Assembly: GCF_022682495.2 (NCBI RefSeq)
Contig: NC_071395.1
Coordinates: 58,047,242-58,111,241, forward strand
Direction of reading: 5' to 3'
DNA: 64,000 bases
Source: Desmodus rotundus
Lineage: Eukaryota; Chordata; Mammalia; Chiroptera; Phyllostomidae
Part shown: positions 1-10,700 of the stretch, piece by piece
Layout: each line of letters starts with the position of its first letter
Position numbering within the stretch: position 1 is the first letter of the stretch
The notes under the pieces: generated by a model
Databases searched by the model: none
Seen by the model: the letters and a program-made list of their open reading frames with translations, nothing else
What the model was told of the DNA's origin: nothing
Translations under genes and position numbers: made by a program

Positions 1-1650
1 CGATGCTACGAAACTAGAAATCAATCACAAGAAGAACACTGAAGAACACACAAAGATATGGAAGCTAAATAACATGTTATTAAACAATGAGTGGGTCAAC
101 AAAAAGATCAAGGAGGAAATCAAAACATATCTTGAAATAAATGAAAATGAGGACACAACAATCCAAAATCTGGGACACTGGGAAAGCAATCCTAAGAAGA
201 AAATTCATAGCATTACAATCCTATCTCAAAAAACAAGAAAAAGCTCAAAGAAACAATCTAACTTCACCCTTAAAGGAACTTGAAAAGGAACAACAAAGCC
301 CAATGTGAGTAGAAGAAAGGAAATAATTAAGAGCAGAGCAGAAATAAATGAAATAGTCTAAAAAATGATACAAAAGATCAATGAATCCAAAAGCTGGTTC
401 TTTGAAAAGATAAACAAAATTGACAAACCCTTAACCAGACTCATCAAGAAAAAAAGAGAAAGGACCCAAATAAGTAAAATCAGAAATGAAAGAGGAGAAA
501 TAACAACTGACACCAAAGAAATAAAAAGGATTGTAAGAAAATATTATGAACAACTACATGCCAACAAACTGGACAAGCTGGATGAAATGGATAAATTCCT
601 AGAAACATACAACCTTCCAAAAATAAATCAGAAAGAATCAGATTATCTGAATAGACAGATTACACCTGTTGAAATTGAAGCAGTAAAAAAAAGAAAAATC
701 TCCCAACAAACAACAGCCCTAGACCAGATGGCTTCACAGGTAATTTTACCAAACATTCTGAGAAGAACTAACACCTCTCCATCTCAAACTATTTCTCAAA
801 ATTCAAGAGGAGGGAAGGCTCCCAAATTGATTTTATGAAACCAGCATTACCCTAATTCCACAACTAGATAAAAACACTACAAAAAAAAAAAAGAAAATTA
901 TAGGCCAATATCCCTGATGCTAACATCCTCAGCAAAATATTAGCAAAATGAATACAGCAATGCATCAAAAAGATCATACATCATAATCAAGTGGGGTTTG
1001 TTTTGGGAATGCAAGAATGGTACATTGTAAATCAATAAGTGTGATTCACCACATAAACAAAATGAAGGATAAAGACCACATGTTTATATCAATCTATGCA
1101 GAAAAAGTATTTGATAAAATCTAGCACCTATTAATGATAAAAACTCTCAGCAAAGTGGGACTAGAAGGGACATACCAAAACATAATAAGGGTCATATGTG
1201 ACAAACCCACTGCCAGCATCATACTCAAGAGGCAAAAACTAAAAGCGTTCCTCTTAAGATCGGGAACAAGACAGGGGTGTATGCTTTCACCTCTCTTATT
1301 CAACAGAGTACTGGAAGTCCTAGCCACAGAAATCAAAAAGGAAGAAATAAAAGGCATCCAAATTGGCATTCACAGAACTAGAATAAATATTTCTAGCTCA
1401 ACAAACTAAAAAGACAACCCGCAGAATGAGAGAACATATTCACCGATACATTTCATAAGAGGTTAATATCCAAAATTTATAAAGTACTTACAAAACTCAA
1501 CATCAAAAAAACAGATAACCCAATTAAAAAAATGGACAAAGGACCTGAATAGACACTTCTCCAAAGAGGACATACAGATGGCCAAAAGACATATGAAAAG
1601 ATGATCATCAGAGAAATAAAAATAAAAACCACAATGAGATAACATCTCAT
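1..1650 (+). mobile_element. L1 LINE fragment, ORF2 region, broken
   Basis: The plus strand carries degraded L1 ORF2 sequence, cut by the left edge of the window. Recognisable L1 peptides include [13 protein letters not shown] near 395-440, a stretch around [12 protein letters not shown] near 540-580, and the reverse transcriptase segment [13 protein letters not shown] near 1267-1305. Stops and frameshifts break it into pieces of 157 residues or fewer. Near 1400 it jumps directly to sequence typical of the very end of ORF2 (1410-1650), so the region that would hold the FADD catalytic motif is deleted. It cannot encode a working enzyme. The element continues at about 3197 after an LTR-like insertion. 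The subfamily was not assigned; the amount of decay suggests an old copy. Confidence 0.88.
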
Positions 1651-1654
1651 CTTG

Positions 1655-3196
1655 TTACAGATACAGACAGGGGGGTGGTTCACAATATATTATTACGGAA
1701 AGGATTCCCCCTTTCTGTCTCTGGGGTTCCCCCCTACACACATGCACCTGCTAGGTTCAAAATGCCCGCCGCCAGAGGAAAGACATCTCTCAATGCCAGA
1801 GACTGGTGAAAAGGAAAGAAATTATTTATTTAAAAGTTATACAGACTTAGAGTAATGACTTAATGTCTTCATTAAGATACTAAAGTCCTCTAGAATAACC
1901 ATAGATGCACAGTCCTTCCCTCTCCCTGTGCCCAGTTGGGGTACTGTATCTCAGGAAAAGGAGTAGAAGTCCGTGATTCAGGCTCCCAGCACCATCATCC
2001 GTGTGGCTGCCACAATCTCCAGTTAATCTAAAGCCGTATGGCACCTTCTCATGGCCCACCAACAAGAGTCCTTTCTCCCCTTTTCTTCCCAGCCAAGTCT
2101 CTCCTGCTGCCTAAGCCGTGTGGCAAAAAGGAGCACCCCAAAACCACATGGTCTTCCTTCCTCTCCTCCAACACTGCATGGTCCTCTCTCTTCTCCTTCA
2201 GAACCGCGTGGTCCTCTCTCTTTATGGCTGCCGCACCTACGTTTAAATCCCAGTGCCAGTCTTCCTCTGCAGCCCCATTTCCGACTCCTCCTAAAATCAG
2301 TTACACCTGCCAGCATTCCGGTATTCTTCCAGCTTTACTGGGCTGCCATAGTAAGTCCGGGCAGTTGTGGCCCCATGGCATGGAGCCAGCCTTCTCCAAG
2401 CTCTCACTCAGGCTCTGTAATCAACCAGGGGGAGTTGCATCCCAGTTACATCTTGGATAGAAGTCACTCTATCCCCCTGGCTCAATGTATAGCCACAGCT
2501 ATTTAACCTATCTAGAAACCAGTTAAAGGTTATAGATATGTTAAATTATCATGCCATGGGTTAGCTGCAAAGCTGTTGCTGTACAAAACAGCTCCAAATG
2601 GCCCTGCTCCATGTGTCCCTTCCCCCAACTTAGGCTTGTGGGGGTGAGGACAACCTATATATATTTTTCTAATATTTCCTGGACACCTTGAGTTCTGGAC
2701 CCCATTGCAAATCTCTATTTGGGGCCCTCCTCTTGGCTGCTATGAGAGTTGCTTTTGCTAAAACTCCCTGGATTGAGGCAGCAAATGTTTATCAAGTATC
2801 TTTAACTTCCTAAAGTCTGGGCTAAACCTCCCAAGTATGGAGTGTAACCAGTTCAACCACTCTCCCCCTTGAGCTGTAACATCCTTCTCTTTGAAGTAAT
2901 TAGCAGTATTCTGTCCTTTGTTGTCTGTGAAAGGTAATCACCTACAGTGAACCTGTGCATAGTAAATGAGGACCATCCTCCATGTAATGTGCCCAGAAAA
3001 GCAATAAAGGCCTGTCCAGGCAGGAGTCAGCTCTCTCTCTCTCTTGGGCTCTCTCTAGCCCTCTTGCCCTCTCTCTCATTTAGAGAGTGGCCATGCCGTC
3101 CCTTTTTCTCCACAGTATGTCTGTAGTCCATGTGTATTTGTCTATTGCTGCCACAACACTGGATCCTGCGGGCCGGGATCCGCATCAAATAGGTGA
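1655..3196 (+). mobile_element. LTR-like segment inside the L1
   Basis: This block interrupts the L1 and has no L1 similarity. It begins TGTTACAG, contains a TATATATA run near 2656 and an AATAAA at 3003-3008, followed by a CT-rich stretch and a GC-rich end near 3190, the usual order of a plus-strand retroviral LTR (U3, R, U5). Open frames at 2038-2506 are overlapping, rich in Ser, Pro and Leu and lie over short tandem repeats of a TGGTCCTCTCTC-like motif, so I do not regard them as genes. No primer-binding site or gag/pol was seen next to it, which fits a solo LTR. Exact ends and family are not established. Confidence 0.5.
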
Positions 3197-3605
3197 GTGG
3201 GTAATACAACTATAGGATATTTACACAACGGAATTCTACTGGGCCATAAAAAAGAAGAAAATTTTACCCTTTGCCACAGTATGGATGGACCTGGAAAACA
3301 TTATGCTAAATGAAATAAACCAGTCAGAAAAAGACAAATACCACATGATTTCATTCATATGTGGAATCTAATGAACAAACTGAACTAATGATCCAAACAG
3401 AGACAGACTCATAGATGGAGAACAGATGATGGCTAGTATGGGGAGAGGATAGGGGGTGAAGGGATTGAGCAAAAGAGATAAAAGACTCATGAACATAGAT
3501 AACAGGCTGGTGATTGCTGGGGCAATGGAGGTATAAGGGGACTAAATGGTAATCAAAAAAGTAATAAAGATTATATATTAAAGATGAGTGTATTTGCATT
3601 TTTCA
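3197..3605 (+). mobile_element. L1 3' end, continuation of the interrupted L1
   Basis: This segment resembles the last part of mammalian L1 elements: sequence for a picture such as GGATATTTACACAACGG followed by ATGGATGGACCTGGA, then CAGTCAGAAAAAGACAAATA and ATTTCATTCATATGTGG, in the usual L1 order. It is the same orientation as the copy at the left edge, and about 400 bp expected between the two parts are missing. It is non-coding. Confidence 0.78.
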
Positions 3606-3609
3606 GAGA

Positions 3610-4580
3610 TAATAAAGAAGACATTGAATCCTTAAAGACAGAATATTATGGAAAAAACAACATGCAGAAGTTAATAAATAGAAAAAAATCATTAAAATGA
3701 AAACCAGAGGACAGATAAAAGTAATTTAGACTTAGCTCAAAAGAGATTCCCTAAACTGTCAGATAGATCTAAAGAAATTCTCCAGAATGCTGCAGAAAGA
3801 GTTAAACTTGAAAAAAAGTGAAAAATAGGTTAAGAAACATGAAAGTTAAGTGAGAAGATCCAAAAGACATCTACTGAGAATTCTATCAGAAAAGAATAGC
3901 CCTGGCTGGTGTGGTTCAGTGGACTGAGTGCCGGCCTGTCAACCAAAAGGTCGCTGGTTCGATTCTCATTCAGGGCACATGCCAGGGTTGTGGGCCAGGT
4001 CCCCAGTTGGGAGCATACAGGAGGCAGCCACACATTGATGATTCTCTCCCTCTCTTTCTCCCTCCCTTCCCCTCTTCCTAAAAATAAGTAAATAAAATCT
4101 AAAAAAAAGAAGAAAAAAGAAAAGAATAGCAAGAAAGGAGAGTCACAATATTTAAAGACTTAATCAAAGAGTTAATGACTTAAAGTTTTCCAGAATTGAA
4201 GAAAGGAGTATACATCCTCAGTTTTAAAACCACACAAGTTCTGAGCAAGATAAATAAAAACAAATCAACACATTGTGGTGAAACTGCAGACTATCAAGGA
4301 TTAAAATTAAAGATTTAAAGCTCCCAGAAAAAGAGATAAATATTAATAGATTTCTAACAAGGAAATGATATTCAGACTGGCAGTACTCTGTTAGCAACAA
4401 TAAGTGTGAGAAGATAGTGTAACTACATCTTGAAGACCCATGGAGACCCAAATAGTGCTGAAGGAAAATAATTGTCAATTTAAAATCTTACACCCAACTT
4501 TAAGACTGAGGTGAAATAGACATTTTCAGGCTTAACAAAGAATAAAAGAGGTTTTTCAACCCTCATGTCCCTTCTGAAAT
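3610..4580 (+). mobile_element. Ancient L1/HAL1-like relic (split by a SINE)
   Basis: An A-rich stretch containing CTGAAGGAAAATAATTGTCA near 4457 and GTGAAATAGACATTTTCAGG near 4511, phrases that resemble old L1M/HAL1-type repeats. It is interrupted at 3901-4118 by a VES SINE. No reading frame of useful length survives. The family assignment is from memory of such repeats and needs a repeat library search. Confidence 0.4.
3901..4118 (+). mobile_element. VES-type bat SINE, copy 1
   Basis: Full-length tRNA-derived SINE: 5' CCTGGCTGGTGTGGTTCAG with a pol III A-box-like core, a B-box-like GGTCGCTGGTTCGATTC, a C/T-rich 3' part and an AATAAA-like A-rich tail. It is flanked by a perfect direct repeat, GAAAAGAATAGC, ending at 3900 and again at 4130, the target duplication of L1-type insertion. 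Confidence 0.93.
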
Positions 4581-5012
4581 AGCTACTAATTCATGATCTT
4601 GAGTGAAGGAATATATATCCAGGAGGAAGTTAGTGGGATGCAATGAGAAATAGTAAGATTAGAAACCAGTAAAACAAGCCAGTGTGTCTAAATAATTATT
4701 ACTTATAGATAATGGCTCATTTGTTTGTATCTAAAAATCTAACCTAAAATATGGTAATATTTATAAATTTAAATATTAGAAAGCAGCATAAGATAAGGAG
4801 AAGGAAAGTTTGGAAATTATATATATATATAAAGAATTCTTGCTCAGAAGTCAGAAAGAGGAAACATTTTTGACAAATCATCATTAGATCTTGATGGAAA
4901 AATGTAAAGATAAGGACAGCTGTTAGCTTCTGTCCTCTGATATTTATGTACTCATGATTACTGTTTCTTACCTGGGTTTTGAATCACTGATTTTTAAGAA
5001 TGTTAAGAATGA
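4581..5012. other. AT-rich non-coding stretch
   Basis: I see no gene, RNA or recognisable repeat here. It contains a short (TA)n run near 4822-4832 and no long open frame with coding character. Confidence 0.5.
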
Positions 5013-5223
5013 GCCCTGACTGGTGTAGCTCTCAGTGGATTGAGCATGGGCCTGTAAACCAAAGGGTCTCCAGTTCAATTCCCAGTCAGGGCACATGCCT
5101 GGGTTGCCAGCCAGGTCCCCAGTAGGGGGCGCACGAGAGACAACCACACAATGTTGTTTCTCTCCTTCTCTTTCTCCCTCCATTCCCCTCCCTAAAAATA
5201 AATAAATAAAATATTTTTTAAAA
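5013..5223 (+). mobile_element. VES-type bat SINE, copy 2
   Basis: Starts GCCCTGACTGGTGTAGCTC, has a B-box-like GGTCTCCAGTTCAATTCC, the conserved GGGCACATGCCTGGGTTGC middle and a tail of repeated AAATA. The two-base expansion CTCTCAG in the A-box region would weaken internal pol III activity. I could not define a convincing target duplication. Confidence 0.9.
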
Positions 5224-7560
5224 GAGTTAGTCAAGATCAATTCATTTCTTGCATTAAGTACATTTTCAATTTGGCCTGATTATTTGCGTAAGCACAATAG
5301 GAACAATTGATCATACTGGCTCTCTTAAATGTGCTTTGTTGAAATCTTATAAGAAATTTCCAGGTTGAGCTTCAGTTAGCCCCACAGGGCAGAGAAGCCA
5401 AGCCACACAGTTGCCATCAGCTTTGCCTGCAATACCTGTAACTTTGGGTGAGCTTTCCTCAAGTTCTCAAGGTCCCCCCAAATGTCTTCAGGTTCTTCTT
5501 TGCCATCTCCCAGAAAGAAACCTTTCCTCCTTACCTGGAAAGACTGCTTATGAATAAGCAGGGTGCCAGGCCATTTCTCCAAGGGACTTCAATCAACTTC
5601 AAAGTCAATCTTCATTCCTTGAAGTTTTCTTGTGACATGCCTACACATGACATGACATTTCAGTCAAAGTCTTGGCTAGTAAAACCACAATTTGAAACTG
5701 GCTTTATGTGTCCTATTATAAAGAAATCAGATTCTTATTGGAGTTATGCAAACAAGCATATTGCCATGGAAATAATACTACTCACTCATTAAGAATTTTG
5801 AAATTCCAGAGGGATCAGGAAGAGAGAAAAACATAAATACCTCAAAATTGCTTATGAATGCAAAATTCACCAAATTGCTTTTTAAAAAGCAAGTTTTCTT
5901 ATGTTTGAAAAATAAAAATTTAAAATTAGCAATATTTTAAATGAAAAGTTACAAAAACTGCAGCATCTTCAGTTCATCCTGTCCCATAATCAATTTTTGT
6001 TTATGCTATTTGCCAGTATTTCTACAAATCCAATTATTTCACAGAGTTCTAGTAGTCTTCATCCAGTTCAAAAATATGATCTGGAAATTTATTCTCAGAA
6101 ATATATAATTTACAATAAGTCAGAGTCCTTTCCACGGATCTTTCTGAAGATGTAACATATTGTAAATACATCAGGATAAGACAATGACTGTTTAAATGAC
6201 AAAAAAAAACCTTAAAATGACATGGTTATAGATTTGATTATAATGTAATTGACAAAGGAATTTGCTTTCCTGCAACAATATTTTAAGATAACTTAAAATT
6301 ACAAATGAAAGTTTATTAGAACTTTATAGACTCTTGAATATTTGTATATAATCTATAGAACATCCATTTTTATAGTAAAATATGTACATACAAATAGAAC
6401 ATAGTTATTATTTCTTTATTTGACAAAGCTTCCCATGCACTTTAAGCATGCCAAATAGCCCTAATTGGGTCAAATTTTTTTTTGTAAAGAGAAAGAACAA
6501 ATCCCCGTGGCATTTTAGGGACCCATTCAAATGCTCCAAAGCCAATTTTAGGTCAAGAATAAATCTCTTAAAATTTAAACCCTGGGATGTTTGTAAATCA
6601 TATTTGACCAAAGAATTATATACCATTATGAGACAATATCAAATTATTCATTTACCCAAAGTGATGACAAAGATATCAATCATAAATACAGGCCAGCAAA
6701 TCTTCAGTTCTTACAATAAAGAATATGGGATTTTAAGTAATGAAACATCTGAGTAACACAATATTACATATAACTAATTTTTAAAATAGAATCTTTGCTT
6801 TCTAGGCAGTTAGAGGAAATTTTTTTTTTACTTTTAACAGACTGAAGATGAACCAAATTCTGTATTAGCTTGCTTTTGATATTTAGATTCATTTACCTAA
6901 TTATATTTATTATTCAGCTTAACTACATATTTTCCTCTTAAGATCTCTCTTTATAAACCTTCTTCAATTAGCAGACTGTGTAATGTAAACAATCTTTCTG
7001 CAATTTATATAGTCCCTTTTAGTTTGCTTTTTAAAAATTCATTCAGAAATAACCAATTTTAGAACATATTATTTTCTCTTCTTTTTCTTTAACAGGTGTT
7101 TTCATATCTTTTACCTTTTATTACCAAACTAGACTTCCAACCTAATTAGAATTCTTAATTCTTCAAAACAACTAAAAGTAAGCAATTAGCATTCTTTAGA
7201 TTGATATTTTTATGAAAGCATTTCATAACTTCTAGAAACAGGTTTTTTCAATTGTCAAATACACCCATATTTTCAAAAGACATATTTTAAATAAAGTATA
7301 AGATATGTTCATTAACAGATACAAATCCATTTTCTGCAACAAGAAGCTAAAGTAGGCAAACACAGATAATTACTATTTTAGAATCCTGTTATTTCAAAAT
7401 GTCTATATATTTAATAATTTTCACCATTTATCCTAGCAAAACTCCAAAACTCCAAGGCACTCAAAACTTTGGAAAATAATGTTTAGGTATATGTGTAATT
7501 ATTACTGAAAAGCTTTATCAAAAATCCTTCATTTTAGTTACATCTCTTTATTAGTTCTTA
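5224..7560. other. AT-rich intergenic DNA, no feature recognised
   Basis: About 2.3 kb of strongly AT-rich sequence. The longest open frames (5448-5792 plus, 6448-6756 plus, 6408-6626 minus) lack any family resemblance and overlap one another, as expected by chance. I see no SINE or clear L1 here. Confidence 0.5.
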
Positions 7561-7578
7561 ACAACTTTATGACATTTT

Positions 7579-7792
7579 TTAAAAATATTTTATTTATTAA
7601 TATTTAGGGAGAGGGGTAGGGAGGGAGAAAGAGAGGGAGAGAAACATCGATGGGTGCTTGCCCTCTCACATGCCCACTACTGGGGACCTGGCCTGCAACC
7701 CAGGCACGTGCCCTGACTAGGAATTGAACCAGGAGCCCTTCAGTTCAGGTTCGCAGGCCAGCATTCAATCCACTGAGCAACACAGCCAGGGC
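7579..7792 (-). mobile_element. VES-type bat SINE, copy 3
   Basis: Minus-strand copy: read on the minus strand it begins GCCCTGGCTGTGTTGCTCAG and ends in an A/T-rich tail at the left. It is flanked by an 18-bp direct repeat, ACAACTTTATGACATTTT at 7561-7578 and ACAACTTTATGAAATTTT at 7793-7810, with one mismatch, which fixes both boundaries. Confidence 0.93.
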
Positions 7793-8080
7793 ACAACTTT
7801 ATGAAATTTTAAAGTCCATTATTACCCAAGTCATTTTCTTGACAAATCCTGCAATAGAGATAGCATGAACTCATTCCTGCAAACCCAAGCAAAACAAACA
7901 CATATTTTATGTTAATAACTTTAAAAGATAGCAATTAAATTTAAACCGGCATTAATATCAAATATTTTTTCAGACCACATGATCTTGAAAAAACAAATTG
8001 AGATAGTTCTTATATTTTTACTATACACATAAACAGTATTATTAGTAACTGTAGAGAAGACATTTGTATCTTTTTAAAAA

Positions 8081-9560
8081 TATTTTTTATTAATTATGCT
8101 ATTATAGTTTTCCCAATTTCCCCCCTCTATCACCCCTGCCCTGCTCCCCAACCCTTCAGTATTCCCCCCCTCTCTTAGTCCACGTCCATGGGTTGTATAT
8201 ATAAGTTCTTTGAGTCCTCTGTTTCCCATACCATGTTTCAGCTCTCCCTGTCTACCTTATGTCTACTAACCATGCTTTTTCCTCCTTGTACCTTTCCCCC
8301 CACTCCTCCCTTCCCTCTCCCCACTGAAATCCCTCCATATGATCTCCATTTCTCTGATTCTGTTCCTGTTCTGGTTGCTTGCTTAGTTTTTGTTTCTGTT
8401 GTTTTTCTTTTCTTTTAGGTTCATTTGTTGATAATTGTGAGTTTGTTGTCATTTTACTGTTCATATTTTTTATCTTCTTTTTCTTAGACTAGTACCTTTA
8501 ACACTTCATATAATAAGGGCTTGGAGATGATGAACTCCTTTAACTTGACCTTATCTGGGAAGCACTTTATCTGCCCTTCCATTCTAAATGATAGCTTTGC
8601 TGGATAGAGGAATCTTGGATGTAGGTCTTTGCCTTTCATGACTTCAAATACTTCTTTCCAGCCCCTTCTTGCCTGTAAGGTTTCCTTTGAGAAATCAGCT
8701 GACAGTCTAATGGGCACTCCTCTGTAGGTAACTCTTTCCTTTCCCCTTGCAGCTTTTAAGATTCTCTCCTTGTCTTTAATCTTGGGTAACTTAATGATGA
8801 TGTGCCTTGGTGTGTTCCTCTTTGGGTCCAACTTCCTTAGGACTCTCTGGGCTTCCTGGAAGTCTATTACCTTTGCCGGATTGGGAAAGTTCTCCTTCAT
8901 TATTTATTCAAATAAGTTTTCAATTTCTTGCTGTCGCTCTTCTCCTTCTGGCACCCCTATGATTCGAATATTGGAATGTTTCAAGTTGTCCCAGAGATTC
9001 AAAAGTCTCTCTTCATTTTTTTGAATTCTTGTTTCTTCATTCTGTTCCTGTTGGATGTTTATTCTTCCTTTTGTTCCAAACCTTTCATTGATTTGAGTCC
9101 TGTTTTCCTTCCTGTTACTGTTGATTCCCTGAATGTTTTGCTTTATTTCATTTTGGGTATCTTTCATTTGTTCTTTCATTTTTTGACCAAGGTCAATAAG
9201 TTCCGTGAGCATTTTGATTACCAGGGCTTTAAACTCTCCATCAGATAGGTTGCCTATATTCTCTTTGCTAAGCTCTCTTTCTGAGGTTTTGCTCTGTTCT
9301 TTCATTTTGGCCCTATTTCTTTGCTCAGGGCCCCTGTTAAGTTGTAAGGGAGTGAGGCCTTAGGTATTCAGCTGGCAGGGCAACCCTCCTTGCTGTGTTG
9401 CAGAGCTGCCTGGGGGGGGAGGGGCCAGAGAGGGAACAGTGCAGCTCCCCTGCTCGTCTCTAGCCCACTTTTCAACGAACTCTTGTGTGAGACTGGGAGT
9501 TTCTCCCACTGCAGCACCCGCCATAGTCCACTGACCTTCACAAGTTTTAAATAGCACAAT
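8081..9560 (-). mobile_element. HAL1 half-LINE, copy 1
   Basis: A minus-strand element made of a 5' leader (about 9306-9560), an L1-type ORF1 (8484-9305) and a roughly 400-bp 3' UTR ending in an A/T tail near 8081. The 3' UTR follows ORF1 directly and there is no ORF2, the definition of a HAL1 (half-L1). The leader matches copies 2 and 3 only in blocks (for example GTGTGAGACTGGGAGT against their TGAGGCTGGGAGTCTC), so this copy is a more distant or more decayed subfamily. The right (5') boundary is uncertain. Confidence 0.8.
8484..9305 (-). pseudogene. HAL1 ORF1 with one nonsense change
   Basis: Codes for an L1 ORF1p-like RNA-binding chaperone: an N-terminal coiled-coil-like part, an RRM-type core beginning at NIRIIGVPEGEE and a C-terminal domain containing QARRGWKEVFEVMKGKD and LYPAKLSFRMEG. 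The frame runs from ATG at 9305 to the stop at 8484 (273 codons) but is cut by a TAA at 8904-8906. At the same place copies 2 and 3 have CAA, so a single C-to-T change (Gln to stop, codon 134) separates it from an open frame. Translation would stop inside the RNA-binding core, so the product is presumed dead. Confidence 0.85.
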
Positions 9561-10143
9561 GCCCACATGACAAAGACAGGGGATTTCACGTGGGAACAAA
9601 ACAGCAAAAAGCAGGCCAAGTCCTTAAAAGATAAGAAAGCAAACAGAGAACACCTGTAGCCAGACACTCACTTCAGACAGACTAGCTCTCAGAGCTCCCA
9701 AACAGAACAGATGAAAGCTTTCAAACAGAAGAAATGCCCCAAATCCATAAATTCATGAACCAGAACACCAAAAGCATGCTCTGAATCCTACCTGGGGGAA
9801 CTGGGATTTTTCTTAGTCACTGAGCTGTGCCTACTCCCATGTAGTGCTTATTGAAACCTGTGGAATCCCAGATGGTTCAGAAACACAAATGTTGGGGCTG
9901 AGGGCTCCTGGTTGTGCACACGAGGGACTTTCTCTAGTTTGGGCTCATCAACCCACCAGGAACCTGTTTCCTTTCACTAGCATAGCATTTAAATGTGGCT
10001 GAGGCCTTGGGAGGAAGAGCAGGGAGAGTCCCTGAGATAAAGAACTCTTGGCAACTGTTGGGAAATTCCTGTAATCCCTGCCTTGAGGCCAGTCTGTCCC
10101 AAGCAGCTGGGACCCCAGCCTGGGCCTTACCAGGATCCATATA
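9561..10143 (-). other. Possible retroviral leader or internal remnant
   Basis: This stretch lies directly downstream, on the minus strand, of the primer-binding-site-like sequence at 10144-10161, where a provirus would have its leader and gag. I see no recognisable gag, and its left end meets the HAL1 leader. The assignment is inferred from position only. Confidence 0.3.
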
Positions 10144-10161
10144 GTCCTATCTGGGTCGCCA
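10144..10161 (-). other. Retroviral primer-binding-site-like sequence
   Basis: Read on the minus strand this is TGGCGACCCAGATAGGAC, starting with the TGG that pairs with a tRNA CCA end and resembling the complement of a tRNA-Arg 3' end. It lies immediately after the U5-like end of the LTR at 10162 and onward. Confidence 0.45.
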
Positions 10162-10700
10162 AAAAACTATAACCAAACGCAGGTCCAGCTGCCCGCCTCT
10201 TTGAAAGCCAATACTAAACAGTGAGGTGCTGATGTTAAGAAAAGTGGTTTTATTTAGGTGCCAGTCACCTGGAAGATGAGGGACTCTCTCATCTCAGTAT
10301 CCCAGGCATCCTGGCAAGTTTATATAGGAAAACCATGGGAAGAGGGAAACTAAGGAATTTCTAGAGACATGCAGTTTCATAACTCTGCTCTTGGGTGTTT
10401 CAATGTGATCTCCTGCATGGGTCACCATGTAGTTTCATCACTCCATCCGTAGATTCACTGCTGACATCTGGGAACTGGACATGCAGGCAGTGTCTGCTGT
10501 TCTGATGTGAGTTGCTAACACTTGCCCAATTTCTTGTGGTCCAGGCCATTCCTTGGTTAAGCAGTAGATGCAACTGTTGATGTCTGTAAAACACTTGTAA
10601 GGAAACTTTTAATGCATGAGTCTTCTATGAGTGTGTTAGTACAGCCTATTCTATAATTATCACCTGATTTGTATATTATGTCTACTTCAGTCACTGTTAC
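10162..10700 (-). mobile_element. Antisense endogenous retrovirus LTR
   Basis: On the minus strand the order is LTR-like: a TATATAAA box at 10326-10319, an AATAAA poly(A) signal at 10254-10249, about 90 bp of U5-like sequence, then a primer-binding-site-like motif at 10161. The U3 start is not defined; I placed it near 10700 by guess. The sequence upstream of the TATA box has no long open frame of coding character. The retrovirus family is not recognised. This is an old genomic copy, and no coding remnant is attached. Confidence 0.5.

Noticed and set aside
2038..2506. Two overlapping 140-151 residue open frames
   Set aside because: They overlap in different frames over C/T-rich short repeats of an LTR-like element; composition explains them.
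3901..3985. Possible tRNA gene from A- and B-box-like sequence
   Set aside because: It is the head of a VES SINE, with target duplications and a SINE tail; the tRNA fold is not kept.
8188..8418. Plus-strand open frame also present at 47171-47380 and 62537-62776
   Set aside because: It is the antisense of the HAL1 3' UTR, and its recurrence reflects the repeat copies, not a gene family.
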